Source: Sphingomonadaceae bacterium
GTDB taxonomy: Bacteria > Pseudomonadota > Alphaproteobacteria > Sphingomonadales > Sphingomonadaceae
Direction: 5' to 3'
Length of the DNA stretch: 29,129 nt
Assembly: GCA_009923795.1 (NCBI GenBank)
Contig: RFSU01000004.1
Span: 1-29,129, forward strand
Shown here: piece after piece, positions 17,328-26,179 of the stretch
Layout of the letters: each line of letters opens with the position of its first letter
Numbering within the stretch: position 1 is the first letter of the stretch
The notes under the pieces: model-generated
Seen by the model: only the letters and a program-made list of their open reading frames with translations
Databases searched by the model: none
What the model was told of the DNA's origin: nothing
Program-made: the position numbers and the translations under genes

Positions 17328-18440
17328 TCAGGCGGCGATCATCTCGGCCGCGGCGCTGCGCGTTTCTGCGATCCATCCGCCGCCCAGCACTTGATCCCCC
17401 GCGTAAAGGACGGCCGCTTGGCCGGGGGCCACGCCATATTCTGGATCGTCAAAAACAAGCCAATCCCCCTGCATGCGAGCGGGCACGGGTTTGGCAAGCG
17501 AGCGCACCTTTGCCAATACCGGCCTGTCTTCAACCGCGGCGAGCCAATTCGGTTCGGTGATGCGGGCCGCCGATACGGCAAGCACCCGCTTCGGCCCAAC
17601 CACGACCTGTTGCTTTTCAGGATCGAGACGGACGACATAAAGTGGCTCCGCCAAGCCGCCAATTTCCAGTCCTCGGCGTTGGCCCACGGTATAATGGATC
17701 AGCCCTCGATGGCGGCCCAGTTCCCGGCCTTCCATATCCACAATCGCGCCATCGGCTTCGGCTTCTGGTCGCACCTTGCGAACGACCGACGCATAATCAC
17801 CATTGGGAACAAAGCAGATATCCTGACTGTCCGGCTTTGCCGCAACGCCCAGACCCAGATCGGCCGCAATGGCGCGGACATCCGCCTTGGGCATACCGCC
17901 CAGCGGAAAACGGAGATAATCGAGCTGTTCCGCCATGGTTGCAAAAAGGAAATAGCTTTGATCGCGCGCGGGGTCATGCGCCCGGTGCAATTCAGCACCC
18001 GCTGGCCCTTCGACCCGGCGGACATAATGGCCCGTGGCGAGACAATCCGCCCCCAAATCCTTGGCAAGGCGGAACAGATCGGTGAACTTTACCCCCATAT
18101 TGCAACGGACGCAGGGAATGGGCGTCCGCCCGTTCATATAGTCATCGGCAAATTGGTCGATCACCGTTTCTCGAAACCGGCTTTCATGATCGAACACATA
18201 ATGGGCTATGCCCAGCTGATCGCAGACGGCGCGCGCATCGCGAATATCGCGGCCAGCGCAGCAGCTTCCAGACCTGTTCACCGCTTCCCCATGATCATAA
18301 AGCTGCAGCGTGATGCCAATGGTTTCCGCACCTGTTTGCGCGGCAAGACCTGCCACAACCGACGAATCCACCCCGCCCGACATCGCAACGACAATGCGGC
18401 GGGCCTTGGCCGGGCCATCAAGCTGAAACAGATCGATCAT
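17328..18440 (-). CDS. mnmA: tRNA-specific 2-thiouridylase MnmA
   Basis: Cytoplasmic enzyme that inserts sulfur at U34 of Lys, Glu and Gln tRNAs, using ATP and a persulfide relay. I start it at the ATG at 18440, giving 370 residues; a TTG at 18482 would add 14 residues (MCCNLDG...) not expected in the family. The ATP pyrophosphatase loop SGGVDSS is at 21-27. The two catalytic cysteines are Cys113 (PCVRCN) and Cys209 (KPDSQDICF), matching the E. coli pair. HYTVGQRRGL marks the central domain and a beta-barrel C-terminus follows. It is divergent from the sciP-like gene across a 163-base gap with repeats. Confidence 0.96.
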   Translation of the reverse strand: MIDLFQLDGPAKARRIVVAMSGGVDSSVVAGLAAQTGAETIGITLQLYDHGEAVNRSGSCCAGRDIRDARAVCDQLGIAHYVFDHESRFRETVIDQFADDYMNGRTPIPCVRCNMGVKFTDLFRLAKDLGADCLATGHYVRRVEGPAGAELHRAHDPARDQSYFLFATMAEQLDYLRFPLGGMPKADVRAIAADLGLGVAAKPDSQDICFVPNGDYASVVRKVRPEAEADGAIVDMEGRELGRHRGLIHYTVGQRRGLEIGGLAEPLYVVRLDPEKQQVVVGPKRVLAVSAARITEPNWLAAVEDRPVLAKVRSLAKPVPARMQGDWLVFDDPEYGVAPGQAAVLYAGDQVLGGGWIAETRSAAAEMIAA

Positions 18441-18489
18441 AGAACGCGCACATAATGGCAAGCCATCCAAATTGCAGCACAAAAGCGGG

Positions 18490-18513
18490 AGATAATATTT
18501 ATCTGCCCAGATA
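18490..18513. repeat. Overlapping palindromes with three AGATA-type elements, mnmA/sciP gap
   Basis: AGATAA-TAT-TTATCT (18490-18504) is a perfect inverted repeat. Its right arm pairs again with AGATA at 18509-18513 across GCCC. It lies about 50 bases upstream of mnmA and about 90 upstream of the sciP-like gene, so it could bind a regulator of either. Confidence 0.35.
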
Positions 18514-18532
18514 GGCTTTTTGTTAACCTTAG

Positions 18533-18538
18533 AGCTTT
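18533..18538 (+). promoter_or_regulatory. TTAACC element, possible CtrA half-site upstream of the sciP-like gene
   Basis: TTAACC matches the half-site of the CtrA box. The product of the downstream gene belongs to the family of the CtrA inhibitor SciP. A second TTAA at the canonical seven-base spacing is absent, so this is a weak call. Confidence 0.2.
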
Positions 18539-18574
18539 ATTCAGCTTTCCAATGCCCCGCCAAAAGCGGTCTGA

Positions 18575-18591
18575 TCAACAACTCTTGTTGA
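18575..18591. repeat. Inverted repeat TCAACA-5-TGTTGA just upstream of the sciP-like gene
   Basis: Perfect 6-bp arms, 13 bases before the start codon. It may be an autoregulatory operator or an RNA hairpin near the ribosome-binding site. Confidence 0.35.
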
Positions 18592-18603
18592 ATTAGGTGA
18601 ACA

Positions 18604-18903
18604 ATGAGCGAGAATAGCAAAGCTCGCCCGACACAGATAATTGGCCCATTGGGCGAACCGCTCACGCTGGAAACGCTGCCGTTGCCCTCCACCAAACGCT
18701 GGGTGGCTCGGCGCAAGGCAGAGGTTGTGGCGGCTGTGAATGGCGGATTATTGACGGCCCATGAAGTCTGTGACCGATATGGCCTGACCGAAGAAGAGCT
18801 AGGCGAATGGCAGCGCGCCATTGCGCAATCCGGGCTGCCGGGTCTGCGCGTCACCCGGTTACAACATTATAAAAGCCTGCACGATCGTCGCCGCCGTTAC
18901 TAG
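18604..18903 (+). CDS. sciP: SciP-like DUF1153 helix-turn-helix protein (CtrA inhibitor family)
   Basis: A 99-residue regulator. The Caulobacter homologue SciP binds CtrA and stops it activating its promoters during the cell cycle. Visible family features: IGPLGEPLTLETLPLPSTKRW (about 13-33, interrupted in detail but unmistakable), RRKAEVVAAV, GGLLTAHEVCDRYGLTEEEL (the HTH), and EWQRAIAQSGLPGLRVTRLQHY near the C-terminus. AGGTGA lies four bases before the ATG. An inverted repeat TCAACA-ACTCT-TGTTGA (18575-18591) stands immediately upstream of the ribosome-binding site. It is divergent from mnmA. The family is confident; its role in this organism's cell cycle is inferred from Caulobacter. Confidence 0.9.
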   Translation: MSENSKARPTQIIGPLGEPLTLETLPLPSTKRWVARRKAEVVAAVNGGLLTAHEVCDRYGLTEEELGEWQRAIAQSGLPGLRVTRLQHYKSLHDRRRRY

Positions 18904-18968
18904 CCTAAGCCTCTCAGAAACCGGGCGACCTCATTGATTGCGCCGCTGCTGGTTGCTAGGCTCGGACT

Positions 18969-19235
18969 ATGACGAATGTTTTATTTTTGCTGTTGCTGGG
19001 TGGTGTGATGGGGTGGGCCGTCACGGCTTTGAAGCGCGACTTTCAGGGGAGCGATGCCCTAGCCAATATTCTGATTGGCAGCGTCATCAGTTTTACCGCT
19101 GCACTTATCATCAATGGCGGCACGCTGTTTGGCGGGGTTTCCGCGATGACCTATGGCGCCGCTGCGGGATCCGCCTTGCTTGGCCTTTGCCTGCTGCGCT
19201 GGGCACGCCGCTTTGGCCGCAGATCAGAACCATAA
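18969..19235 (+). CDS. Small membrane protein, three predicted helices, function unknown
   Basis: An 88-residue inner-membrane protein with hydrophobic segments at about 3-20, 34-51 and 57-76, and a basic C-terminus (RWARRFGRRSEP). The Gly-rich helices and size recall GlsB/YeaQ-type small membrane proteins such as the one encoded at 20014-20298, but I see no decisive motif. The start ATG at 18969 has only GGCTCGGA upstream. Its TAA ends at 19235 and the convergent SIMPL gene's stop begins at 19236, so no space exists for a terminator. Confidence 0.7.
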   Translation: MTNVLFLLLLGGVMGWAVTALKRDFQGSDALANILIGSVISFTAALIINGGTLFGGVSAMTYGAAAGSALLGLCLLRWARRFGRRSEP

Positions 19236-19970
19236 TCACGGCTTATTGGCAGGCCGCATCTCAAACACAGCGGTCACCGTGACGGCAATCTCCTGCTCTC
19301 CTGGCATAATCTCGGTCTGAGCTTGGCCGCTGGCCGATGCGGCCGACCGCGCCATCAAATAGGGCATGGGCGCGGCCACATCGCCGGCTTCGCTGATCGA
19401 AACAATCCGGTGTACCGTCATTCCGGCCGATCGGGCATAGAGCGCGGCGCGCGCCTGCAAGGTCTGGAGCGCTGACACGCGCGCCCGATCCTCCGCCGCC
19501 GTCCGATCTTCGACCAAGAACATCGGCCCATCAATCTGATTAACGCCCTGCCCCACAAGGGCATCGATCAAGCTGCCAGCACGCGTCAAATCCCGCACGC
19601 GAATCGAAAGGCTATTGGATGCCTGATATCCAGTGACGATGGGCGCTTCATTTGGTGCATAGCGATATTGCGGCGTCAGTGAGACGGCTTCGGTTCGTGT
19701 CTCTCGATCTTTGAGGCCGGCCTGCCGCAGAGCGGCCTGTACCCGCGCCATGCGCGCCGCATTTTCGCGTATCGCCGCTGCCGCATCTGCCGCTTGCGCA
19801 ACGACGCCGGCCCTTAGCATTAGCAGATCAGGCACCACCTGCACCGCACCGCGTGCCTGCAGTTCCAGTCGCGTCCCTTCCACCGCACCAAGGGCCGGAT
19901 GAGACGCCATCGCAGGTGCTGCTAGGGCGAGCAAGCCGGCGCTCAAGCCTTTCAAAAGCAGGTGACGCAT
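19236..19970 (-). CDS. SIMPL-domain (DUF541) periplasmic protein
   Basis: A 244-residue exported protein. The signal peptide covers residues 1-22 (LLALAAPAMA). The SIMPL domain follows: VEGTRLELQARGAVQVVPDLLML, a helix AAAAIRENAARMARVQAALRQAGL, the VTGYQASNSLSIRVRDL strand region, and the terminal EQEIAVTVTAVFEM. Homologues such as E. coli YggE are linked to oxidative-stress protection, but the molecular activity is not defined. AAGGGA lies about seven bases ahead of the ATG. It is 43 bases downstream of the GlsB-like gene on the same strand, so the two may be cotranscribed. Confidence 0.9.
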   Translation of the reverse strand: MRHLLLKGLSAGLLALAAPAMASHPALGAVEGTRLELQARGAVQVVPDLLMLRAGVVAQAADAAAAIRENAARMARVQAALRQAGLKDRETRTEAVSLTPQYRYAPNEAPIVTGYQASNSLSIRVRDLTRAGSLIDALVGQGVNQIDGPMFLVEDRTAAEDRARVSALQTLQARAALYARSAGMTVHRIVSISEAGDVAAPMPYLMARSAASASGQAQTEIMPGEQEIAVTVTAVFEMRPANKP

Positions 19971-20013
19971 TCTCCATTCCCTTCGCTTTTATGCCCAAGC
20001 CCAAAATCAGGAT

Positions 20014-20298
20014 TTACAGACTCGGAGGCCCGTTTCGGCCCTTATGTATCTGGCGATAGATGAACAGGAGAATGACAGATCCGAGAATTGCAGCAAGAAC
20101 ATGCGCCCCTTCATTCGCATCATACCAGCCAATCGCCCGGCCCAGCAGGGTCATCAACAACGCCCCAGCAATGCCCAGCAAAACGGTGACGACAAAGCCG
20201 CCGGGATCTTTGCCGGGCATCAGCAGCTTTCCAATCACGCCCGCAATGCCCCCTAACAAAATGGTCATAAGCCAGCCGGCCCCGCCAAAGATTTCCAT
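20014..20298 (-). CDS. GlsB/YeaQ/YmgE family small membrane protein
   Basis: A 94-residue inner-membrane protein with three hydrophobic segments and the family pattern LLGGIAGVIGKLLMPGKDPGG, then TVLLGIAGALL and a C-terminal ILGSVILLFIYRQI. The family is labelled transglycosylase-associated, but its role is unsettled and often stress-linked. Two ATGs lie six bases apart. GGGAGA touches the first (20304) but is six bases from the second (20298), so I favour the second. The gene precedes the SIMPL gene and is divergent from the RND adaptor. Confidence 0.88.
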   Translation of the reverse strand: MEIFGGAGWLMTILLGGIAGVIGKLLMPGKDPGGFVVTVLLGIAGALLMTLLGRAIGWYDANEGAHVLAAILGSVILLFIYRQIHKGRNGPPSL

Positions 20299-20531
20299 TG
20301 CCATTCTCCCATATTTTGCCTGGTCGGAATGGTTCGGCAGAAATTCGGGCTTTGCAACCCAAAAAAGGTTAGGTTTTCATTATCTGGCCCTTGCCTAAAA
20401 TATCTCATATGGTCAGAAGCTTGGATCAATGGTGAAGCGCGCGCGGCAATTATCTTGCGCTCGGTGACTTATTTCGGTAACACACCTTATCCAATCCCCC
20501 TGATGCACGAGTCAGGCTGAAAGCGAACATA

Positions 20532-21713
20532 ATGAACGTGGAAACCAACTTTACCCGCCATGCGGACACCCTTGATGATTCTTTTGAGCTAGAAGCAGCC
20601 CAAAAGAAGCGGCGGAACATCATCATCGCTGCGATCTTGGGCGCTATCATTCTGGCGATTCTTGCCTCCCGCTTCCTTGGTGGGGGCAATACACCCGCCG
20701 CACAGTCAGAAGCGTCGCGCCAAGCCCCCCGGGTCACGGTCATCGTGCCGGGATCCAATATGGTCGACAGCATGATCAGCGCAACCGGGTCGTTGGCGGC
20801 GCGCCGGGATATGCCCATTGGTGCGGTTGGTGAAGGCGGCATGGTGACACGCGTTTTCGTCGAAACGGGCGATTGGGTGCGCGCAGGGCAGATTTTGGCC
20901 AGCGTTGATCGCCAAGTTCAGTCACAACAATCTGAGTCTCTCGGCGCGCAGATCCGCGTCGCCGAAGCAGACGCGCGACTTGCTCAAAATGAACTCGACC
21001 GCGCCAAGACGCTGGCAGAGCGCGGCTTTATTTCAAAGACGGACATCGACCGCAAAACGGCGCAGCGCGACGTAGCGGCTGCCCGTCTAAATGTGGCTCG
21101 CGCCCAATTTGGCGAAAATCGCGCGCGCATCGGACGATTGGATATTCGCGCGCCTGCGAGCGGCCTTCTGCTCGCCCGGAATGTGGAGCCGGGTCAGGTT
21201 GTCGGCGGCAGCGGCGCTGTCTTGTTCCGCATCGCCAAAGATGGGGAAATGGAGATGCGCGCCCAACTTGCTGAGGCAGATCTGGCAAAGCTCAGCGTCG
21301 GGGCCACAACCAAGGTGACACCAGTTGGGGCCAGCACATCCTTTACTGGCCGGATCTGGCAAATGCCGCCGGTCATCGATCCCGCTTCCCGCCAGGGCAT
21401 GGTGCGGATCGCTTTGCCCTATGCCAAGGAAATCCGCCCCGGCGGCTTTGCCACAGCCTCGTTAAGCTCAGGTTCGAAAATGGCCCCCTTGCTCCCTGAA
21501 TCAGCCGTTCAAAGCGACGAGAAGGGCAATTATGTTTTCGTCGTCGGCCCAAATAACAAAGTGATACGCCGCCCCGTTAAAGTCGGGGATGTGTCTGATG
21601 CAGGCATTACCATTCTCTCCGGCCTCAATGGGCAGGAGCAAGTGGTGCTCTCCGCTGGCGCGTTCCTGAATGAAGGCGAAGCCGTTATTCCTGTCCGCAA
21701 GACAGGGAATTGA
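20532..21713 (+). CDS. RND efflux periplasmic adaptor subunit (membrane fusion protein)
   Basis: A 393-residue HlyD/AcrA-type adaptor that bridges an inner-membrane RND pump to an outer-membrane channel. The N-terminus is about 30 polar residues, then KKRR and a membrane anchor (about 29-46), not a lipoprotein signal. Next come the lipoyl half (GMVTRVFVETGDWVRAGQILASVD), a coiled-coil hairpin (LGAQIRVAEADARLAQNELDRAK and on), the second lipoyl half (IRAPASGLLLARNVEPGQVV), then beta-barrel and membrane-proximal domains. It lies ten bases upstream of the permease gene, a clear operon. The long gap upstream (20305-20531) holds the promoter, not identified with confidence. Confidence 0.92.
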   Translation: MNVETNFTRHADTLDDSFELEAAQKKRRNIIIAAILGAIILAILASRFLGGGNTPAAQSEASRQAPRVTVIVPGSNMVDSMISATGSLAARRDMPIGAVGEGGMVTRVFVETGDWVRAGQILASVDRQVQSQQSESLGAQIRVAEADARLAQNELDRAKTLAERGFISKTDIDRKTAQRDVAAARLNVARAQFGENRARIGRLDIRAPASGLLLARNVEPGQVVGGSGAVLFRIAKDGEMEMRAQLAEADLAKLSVGATTKVTPVGASTSFTGRIWQMPPVIDPASRQGMVRIALPYAKEIRPGGFATASLSSGSKMAPLLPESAVQSDEKGNYVFVVGPNNKVIRRPVKVGDVSDAGITILSGLNGQEQVVLSAGAFLNEGEAVIPVRKTGN

Positions 21714-21723
21714 GACTGATCTT

Positions 21724-24700
21724 ATGAACTTCCGGAACATATCGGCCTGGTGCATTCGCAACCCGGTTCCGCCAATTGTGCTGTTCATCGCCCTGTTGTT
21801 GCTTGGCGTCGTCAGCTTCAGCAGGATGGATGTGAACAACAACCCGGATATCGAATTTCCGGGTGCGCAGGTCATCATCAGCCAGCCGGGCGCCGCACCA
21901 ACCGAGTTGGAAAAGCAGGTTACCCAGATTGTCGAGCCCTCTTTGCGCGCCATTAATGGCGTCGATGAGATTAACTCGACCGTGCGCGAAGGCATGTCGA
22001 TGACCTTTGTCCAGTTTCAGTTGGGCACAGATGTCGACCGCGGCGTGAATGATATTCGCGATGCGCTGACCAAGGTGCGCAGCGACCTTCCCGATGGCAT
22101 TCTTGAGCCGCAGGTGAACCGCGTCGACACGACGGGTGAGCCCATTGCCTATATTTCAGCTGAGGCCGTCGACATGTCGCTGGAACAGCTCAGCTGGTAT
22201 GTAGATGATGTTGTCGTCAAGCGGCTGCAAGGTGTTCCGGGCGCTGCCGCTGTTAACCGTGAAGGCGGGGTGAACCGCGAAATCCGCGTCATTCTCGATC
22301 CGGCAAAAATGCAAGCGCTCGGCATTACCGCTGCGCAAGTGAATAGCCAGCTGCGTCAGACGAATTTGAATGCCGCCGGGGGGCGCACCGAAATTGCGGG
22401 CGCGGAACAATCGGTTCGAGTGCTGGGCAATGCGCGCAATGCGTTTCAGTTGGGCGACACCAACATTGCGCTCGGCGGTGGCCGCTTTGTCAAACTCTCA
22501 TCTATTGCCGAAGTCCGCGATCTTTATGGGGAGCAGCGCTCGCTTTCGACCATGAACGGGCGACAGGTGCTCAGCTTTTCCGTGCAGCGCGCCAAGGGGG
22601 CGTCCGATGTCAAGGTCTATGATGCTGTCTGGGTTGAGCTGCGCAAGATCCAAAAAGAAAATCCAAAGATCCACTTTACCGAGCTTTACACCTCGGTCGA
22701 TTATACCAAGGCGCAGTATAAATCGTCCCTTTCATCGATGATCGAGGGGGCCATTCTTGCCGTTCTGGTGGTTTGGCTCTTCTTGCGAGATCGGCGGGCA
22801 ACGATCATTTCCGCCATCGCAATTCCTTTGTCCGCGATCCCAACCTTCTGGTTTATGGAACTGCTTGGCTTCAGCCTGAACCAGATTTCCATGCTCGCGC
22901 TCAGCCTGGTGGCGGGCGTTCTGGTGGATGATGCCATCGTCGAAATCGAAAATATCGTGCGCCATATGCGGATGGGCAAATCCGCCTATCAGGCAGCCAT
23001 TGAAGCCGCCGATGAGATCGGCCTTGCCGTGGTTGCAACCACATTCTCTATTGTCGCCGTCTTCCTGCCCGTCGGCATGATGCCGGGTGTCTCCGGCCAA
23101 TTTTTTAAGAATTTCGGCTTCACGGTGGTTGCTGCCGTCATGCTCAGCCTTGCTGTGGCGCGCATGATTACGCCGATGATCGCCGCCTATTTCCTCAAGG
23201 CCCATGGCGAGGAAAAGCATGGCGAAGGCAAGGTCATGGATTGGTATATGGCCGTCCTGCGCTGGACATTGGGCAATCGGCGCTACGTGGTTGGCGCAGG
23301 GGCCCTGTCTCTGGTTGCCACGGTCGGCATGGTCTTATTGTTGCCGTTTCAGTTCCAGCCCACCATGGACTTTGATTATTCGCAAGTGCGGATTGAGATG
23401 GTACCGGGCACTACGCTCAAGCAAACGTCCGAGCTTGTGGAGCGCGTCCAGAACCAGTTGAATAAAGAGGCGCCTGAAGTCATGGCCGCCTTTGCAGATA
23501 TTGATCCCGGTCGGGCCACAATTTATCTGCGCCTTTCTCCTAATAGAGACGTTACCTCCGACGAGTTTCAAAAGGCTTGGGGGAAGCGCTTTGCCGAAAT
23601 TCCAGACGCGCGTGTGACTTTCCAATCGCAAACCGGAGGATTTTCGGGTCGCGATGTCACAATCACGCTTGGGGGGAGTGACCCTGTCGCGCTTGCGACA
23701 ACGGCGCAAAAACTGGCCGACGAAATGCGCGGCGTGAAAGAAATTGTCGCCCCGCGCATTGGCGGCGACATGCTGCGTCCCGAAATTACGATCAAACCAC
23801 GGGCCGATCTGGCCGCGAGCATGGGCGTGACAACGGCGGCCTTGTCCCAGACGATCCGCATCGCGACCTTGGGCGATATTGATCAGAATAGCGCCAAATT
23901 CTCGCTGTCTGACCGTCAGGTTCCCATTCGCGTGTCCTTATCCGAAGAGTCGCGCCGGACGCTATCCACGCTGGAAAATCTGCCGGTGCCGACATCGACG
24001 GGCGGGTCAGTGCCTCTCAAGACAGTGGCGGAGATCTCCTTTGGCGCAGGCCCGACGACGATCCAGCGATCCAACCAAAATCGGCGCATCTCCATCGGCG
24101 CGGATTTCGCCGTAAGCCCCAAGACAGGCAAGCCCTATGTGAGCAGTGAGGCAATGTCCGCTATTGATGCCTTGCCCGTTATGAAGAACCTGCCTCAGGG
24201 TGTGACCAAGCTCACACTGGGCGAATCCCGCTGGCAGCAGGAAATGGTGACCAATTTTATGATCGCCTGCGTGACCGGCATCGCCTTGGTTTTTGCCGTG
24301 CTTGTTCTCCTATATCATCGCTTTGTCCCGCCGCTGGTCAATATGGGATCGCTTCTGTTGGCACCCTTGGGCGGCCTCATTGCCCTTAAGATTACTGGCT
24401 TTGCTATTTCCATGCCCGTGTTCATCGGCATTTTGATGCTGTTCGGCATTGTGGCGAAGAACTCGATTCTTTTGGTCGACTTCGCGCTTGAGGAAATGAA
24501 CAAAGGGGTGCCCAGGTTTGAAGCGATCATTGACGCTGGCCATAAGCGTGCTCAGCCAATTGTCATGACCACCGTCGCCATGGTGGCCGGTATGGTGCCA
24601 ACAGCGCTCGCCCTCACCGGAGATGGGGCCTTTGCCCAGCCTATGGGTGTCACCGTGATTGGCGGGCTGATCGTTTCGACCGTCCTCACGTTGCTTATTG

Positions 24701-24888
24701 TGCCGGCAAGCTTCAGCCTTGCAGTTGGTCTTGAAGAACGGGTCGGCCCTTGGCTGCGCCACCATTTGACGACTGGCGGCAATGAGGAAGCATCTCTTCA
24801 TGCCCCCCGCCTCCTACCCGCCAAGATGATCGCGCGGATTAAGGCAAGGCTATATCGGCGCGGTGCGACGGCTGAACCGGCCGAGTGA
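21724..24888 (+). CDS. RND efflux permease (HAE/AcrB-type inner-membrane pump)
   Basis: A 1054-residue proton-driven exporter of the RND superfamily. I use the ATG at 21724; an earlier in-frame start overlaps the adaptor and adds no family sequence. The first helix is about 14-32. Two large periplasmic domains follow (about 35-340 and 560-870). Helix 4 carries GVLVDDAIVEIENI, with the adjacent Asp402/Asp403 proton-relay pair. The C-terminal half has FGIVAKNSILLVDFA and a final helix set. Length is normal. No outer-membrane channel gene accompanies the pair, so it may share a TolC-type channel encoded elsewhere. Substrate unknown. Confidence 0.95.
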   Translation: MNFRNISAWCIRNPVPPIVLFIALLLLGVVSFSRMDVNNNPDIEFPGAQVIISQPGAAPTELEKQVTQIVEPSLRAINGVDEINSTVREGMSMTFVQFQLGTDVDRGVNDIRDALTKVRSDLPDGILEPQVNRVDTTGEPIAYISAEAVDMSLEQLSWYVDDVVVKRLQGVPGAAAVNREGGVNREIRVILDPAKMQALGITAAQVNSQLRQTNLNAAGGRTEIAGAEQSVRVLGNARNAFQLGDTNIALGGGRFVKLSSIAEVRDLYGEQRSLSTMNGRQVLSFSVQRAKGASDVKVYDAVWVELRKIQKENPKIHFTELYTSVDYTKAQYKSSLSSMIEGAILAVLVVWLFLRDRRATIISAIAIPLSAIPTFWFMELLGFSLNQISMLALSLVAGVLVDDAIVEIENIVRHMRMGKSAYQAAIEAADEIGLAVVATTFSIVAVFLPVGMMPGVSGQFFKNFGFTVVAAVMLSLAVARMITPMIAAYFLKAHGEEKHGEGKVMDWYMAVLRWTLGNRRYVVGAGALSLVATVGMVLLLPFQFQPTMDFDYSQVRIEMVPGTTLKQTSELVERVQNQLNKEAPEVMAAFADIDPGRATIYLRLSPNRDVTSDEFQKAWGKRFAEIPDARVTFQSQTGGFSGRDVTITLGGSDPVALATTAQKLADEMRGVKEIVAPRIGGDMLRPEITIKPRADLAASMGVTTAALSQTIRIATLGDIDQNSAKFSLSDRQVPIRVSLSEESRRTLSTLENLPVPTSTGGSVPLKTVAEISFGAGPTTIQRSNQNRRISIGADFAVSPKTGKPYVSSEAMSAIDALPVMKNLPQGVTKLTLGESRWQQEMVTNFMIACVTGIALVFAVLVLLYHRFVPPLVNMGSLLLAPLGGLIALKITGFAISMPVFIGILMLFGIVAKNSILLVDFALEEMNKGVPRFEAIIDAGHKRAQPIVMTTVAMVAGMVPTALALTGDGAFAQPMGVTVIGGLIVSTVLTLLIVPASFSLAVGLEERVGPWLRHHLTTGGNEEASLHAPRLLPAKMIARIKARLYRRGATAEPAE

Positions 24889-24970
24889 CGCCATAGGCCG
24901 CCCGCCAAACAAACTTCTGCACCTACCCGCCGCTGGGCTTTTTTCGGCGGCGGCGGATGACGTCCGCCGT

Positions 24971-26179
24971 ATGAAGCGCATGGCAACGGGCATGCTAGTT
25001 GTGATGGGGCTGGTCTATATCGCGACCCGCTTCATAGGGCCGGTTCACCCCGCCATTGGATTTGTGCAGGCCTTTGCCGAAGCCGCGATGGTGGGCGGCC
25101 TTGCGGATTGGTTTGCGGTCACCGCCTTATTTCGCCACCCCATGGGGCTGCCCATCCCCCACACAGCGATCATCCCGCGCAATAAGGATCGGATTGGGGA
25201 GGCACTTGCCAATTTTCTAAAGACCAATTTCCTGACCCCCGCCGTGGTTGCCCGCCGCATGCGCCAAGTCGATGTGGCAGGTGCGATCGGCCGTTTCCTT
25301 GCAACCCCAGACCGAAATGGAACAGGCCGGCTTCGGGACGGAGCCTCGCGCTTGCTCGCAGACATTCTCGAAAGCCTGGATGATGAACGTCTGGGCGGCG
25401 CGGCAAAGTCTGCGCTGGTGGATCGGCTGCATCGTCTGGATATCGCCCCATTGCTTGGCCAGACGCTGACGGCGGCGATGCGCGAAGGCCGCCATAAACC
25501 TTTGCTCGATGGCATTCTCAACCGCGCTAGCCTGATCATTGCGTCGAATGAAGAGATTATTCGGCAGATGGTTCATGACCGTGCTGGCAGCATATTGCGC
25601 TGGACAGGGCTTGATGAAAATGTGGCCAATGCCGTCATCACCGGGCTCAATAAACTTGCGATGGATATGGCGGATGACCCTGATCATCCTGTTCGACTGA
25701 AGATTGACGACATGCTTCTGGATCTCGCCCGTGACCTGCAAGACGATGCGACGATGCAACGACACGTCAATGCAACCAAAGATAATCTGGTCGATAATCC
25801 GGCCATGCAAAGCTGGATCGATAGCCTGTGGCAACAGGGCCGATCTGCCTTGCTTCGCGCCGCGCGAGACCCGGATCGGGCGATGGCCGGCCGTCTGGGA
25901 GAGGCGCTGCGCCATTTGGGCGAAACTGTGCAAAATGAGGACGGATTGCGGCGGTCGATCAACCGCTTTGCCCGCCGTGCCGCTGTCGGGGCCGCCGCCA
26001 GCTATGGCGATGGCATTGTAAAGCTTGTGTCAGAAACCATCCGCGGCTGGGACGCCGAAAAAGTGACCGGACGCGTCGAAAGCGCCGTCGGGCGGGATCT
26101 TCAATATATCCGCATCAATGGCACATTGGTGGGCGGGCTGGTGGGCCTTGCCATCCACGCCCTTGACGTCTGGCTCTAA
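24971..26179 (+). CDS. DUF445 family membrane-associated protein
   Basis: A 402-residue protein from the ATG at 24971. The frame is open further upstream to a GTG at 24863 inside the permease gene, so the start is uncertain. A hydrophobic segment near residues 4-22 (MATGMLVVMGLVYIATRF) is followed by AEAAMVGGLADWFAVTALFRHPMGLPIPHTAIIPRNKDRIG, here broken in description but a hallmark of DUF445. A long helical region and a C-terminal hydrophobic segment (NGTLVGGLVGLAIHALDVWL) complete it. Function is not established. Its TAA overlaps the stop codon of convergent murA by two bases. Confidence 0.88.
   Translation: MKRMATGMLVVMGLVYIATRFIGPVHPAIGFVQAFAEAAMVGGLADWFAVTALFRHPMGLPIPHTAIIPRNKDRIGEALANFLKTNFLTPAVVARRMRQVDVAGAIGRFLATPDRNGTGRLRDGASRLLADILESLDDERLGGAAKSALVDRLHRLDIAPLLGQTLTAAMREGRHKPLLDGILNRASLIIASNEEIIRQMVHDRAGSILRWTGLDENVANAVITGLNKLAMDMADDPDHPVRLKIDDMLLDLARDLQDDATMQRHVNATKDNLVDNPAMQSWIDSLWQQGRSALLRAARDPDRAMAGRLGEALRHLGETVQNEDGLRRSINRFARRAAVGAAASYGDGIVKLVSETIRGWDAEKVTGRVESAVGRDLQYIRINGTLVGGLVGLAIHALDVWL

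Noticed and set aside
17187..18455. 422-codon plus-strand frame opposite mnmA and the esterase
   Set aside because: Shadow of two well-defined genes; the protein shows no family signature.
20305..20531. Sigma-70-like promoter for the RND operon (TTGCGC with TAACAC 17 bases on)
   Set aside because: Only about half of each hexamer matches consensus; the gap must hold a promoter but I cannot choose one.
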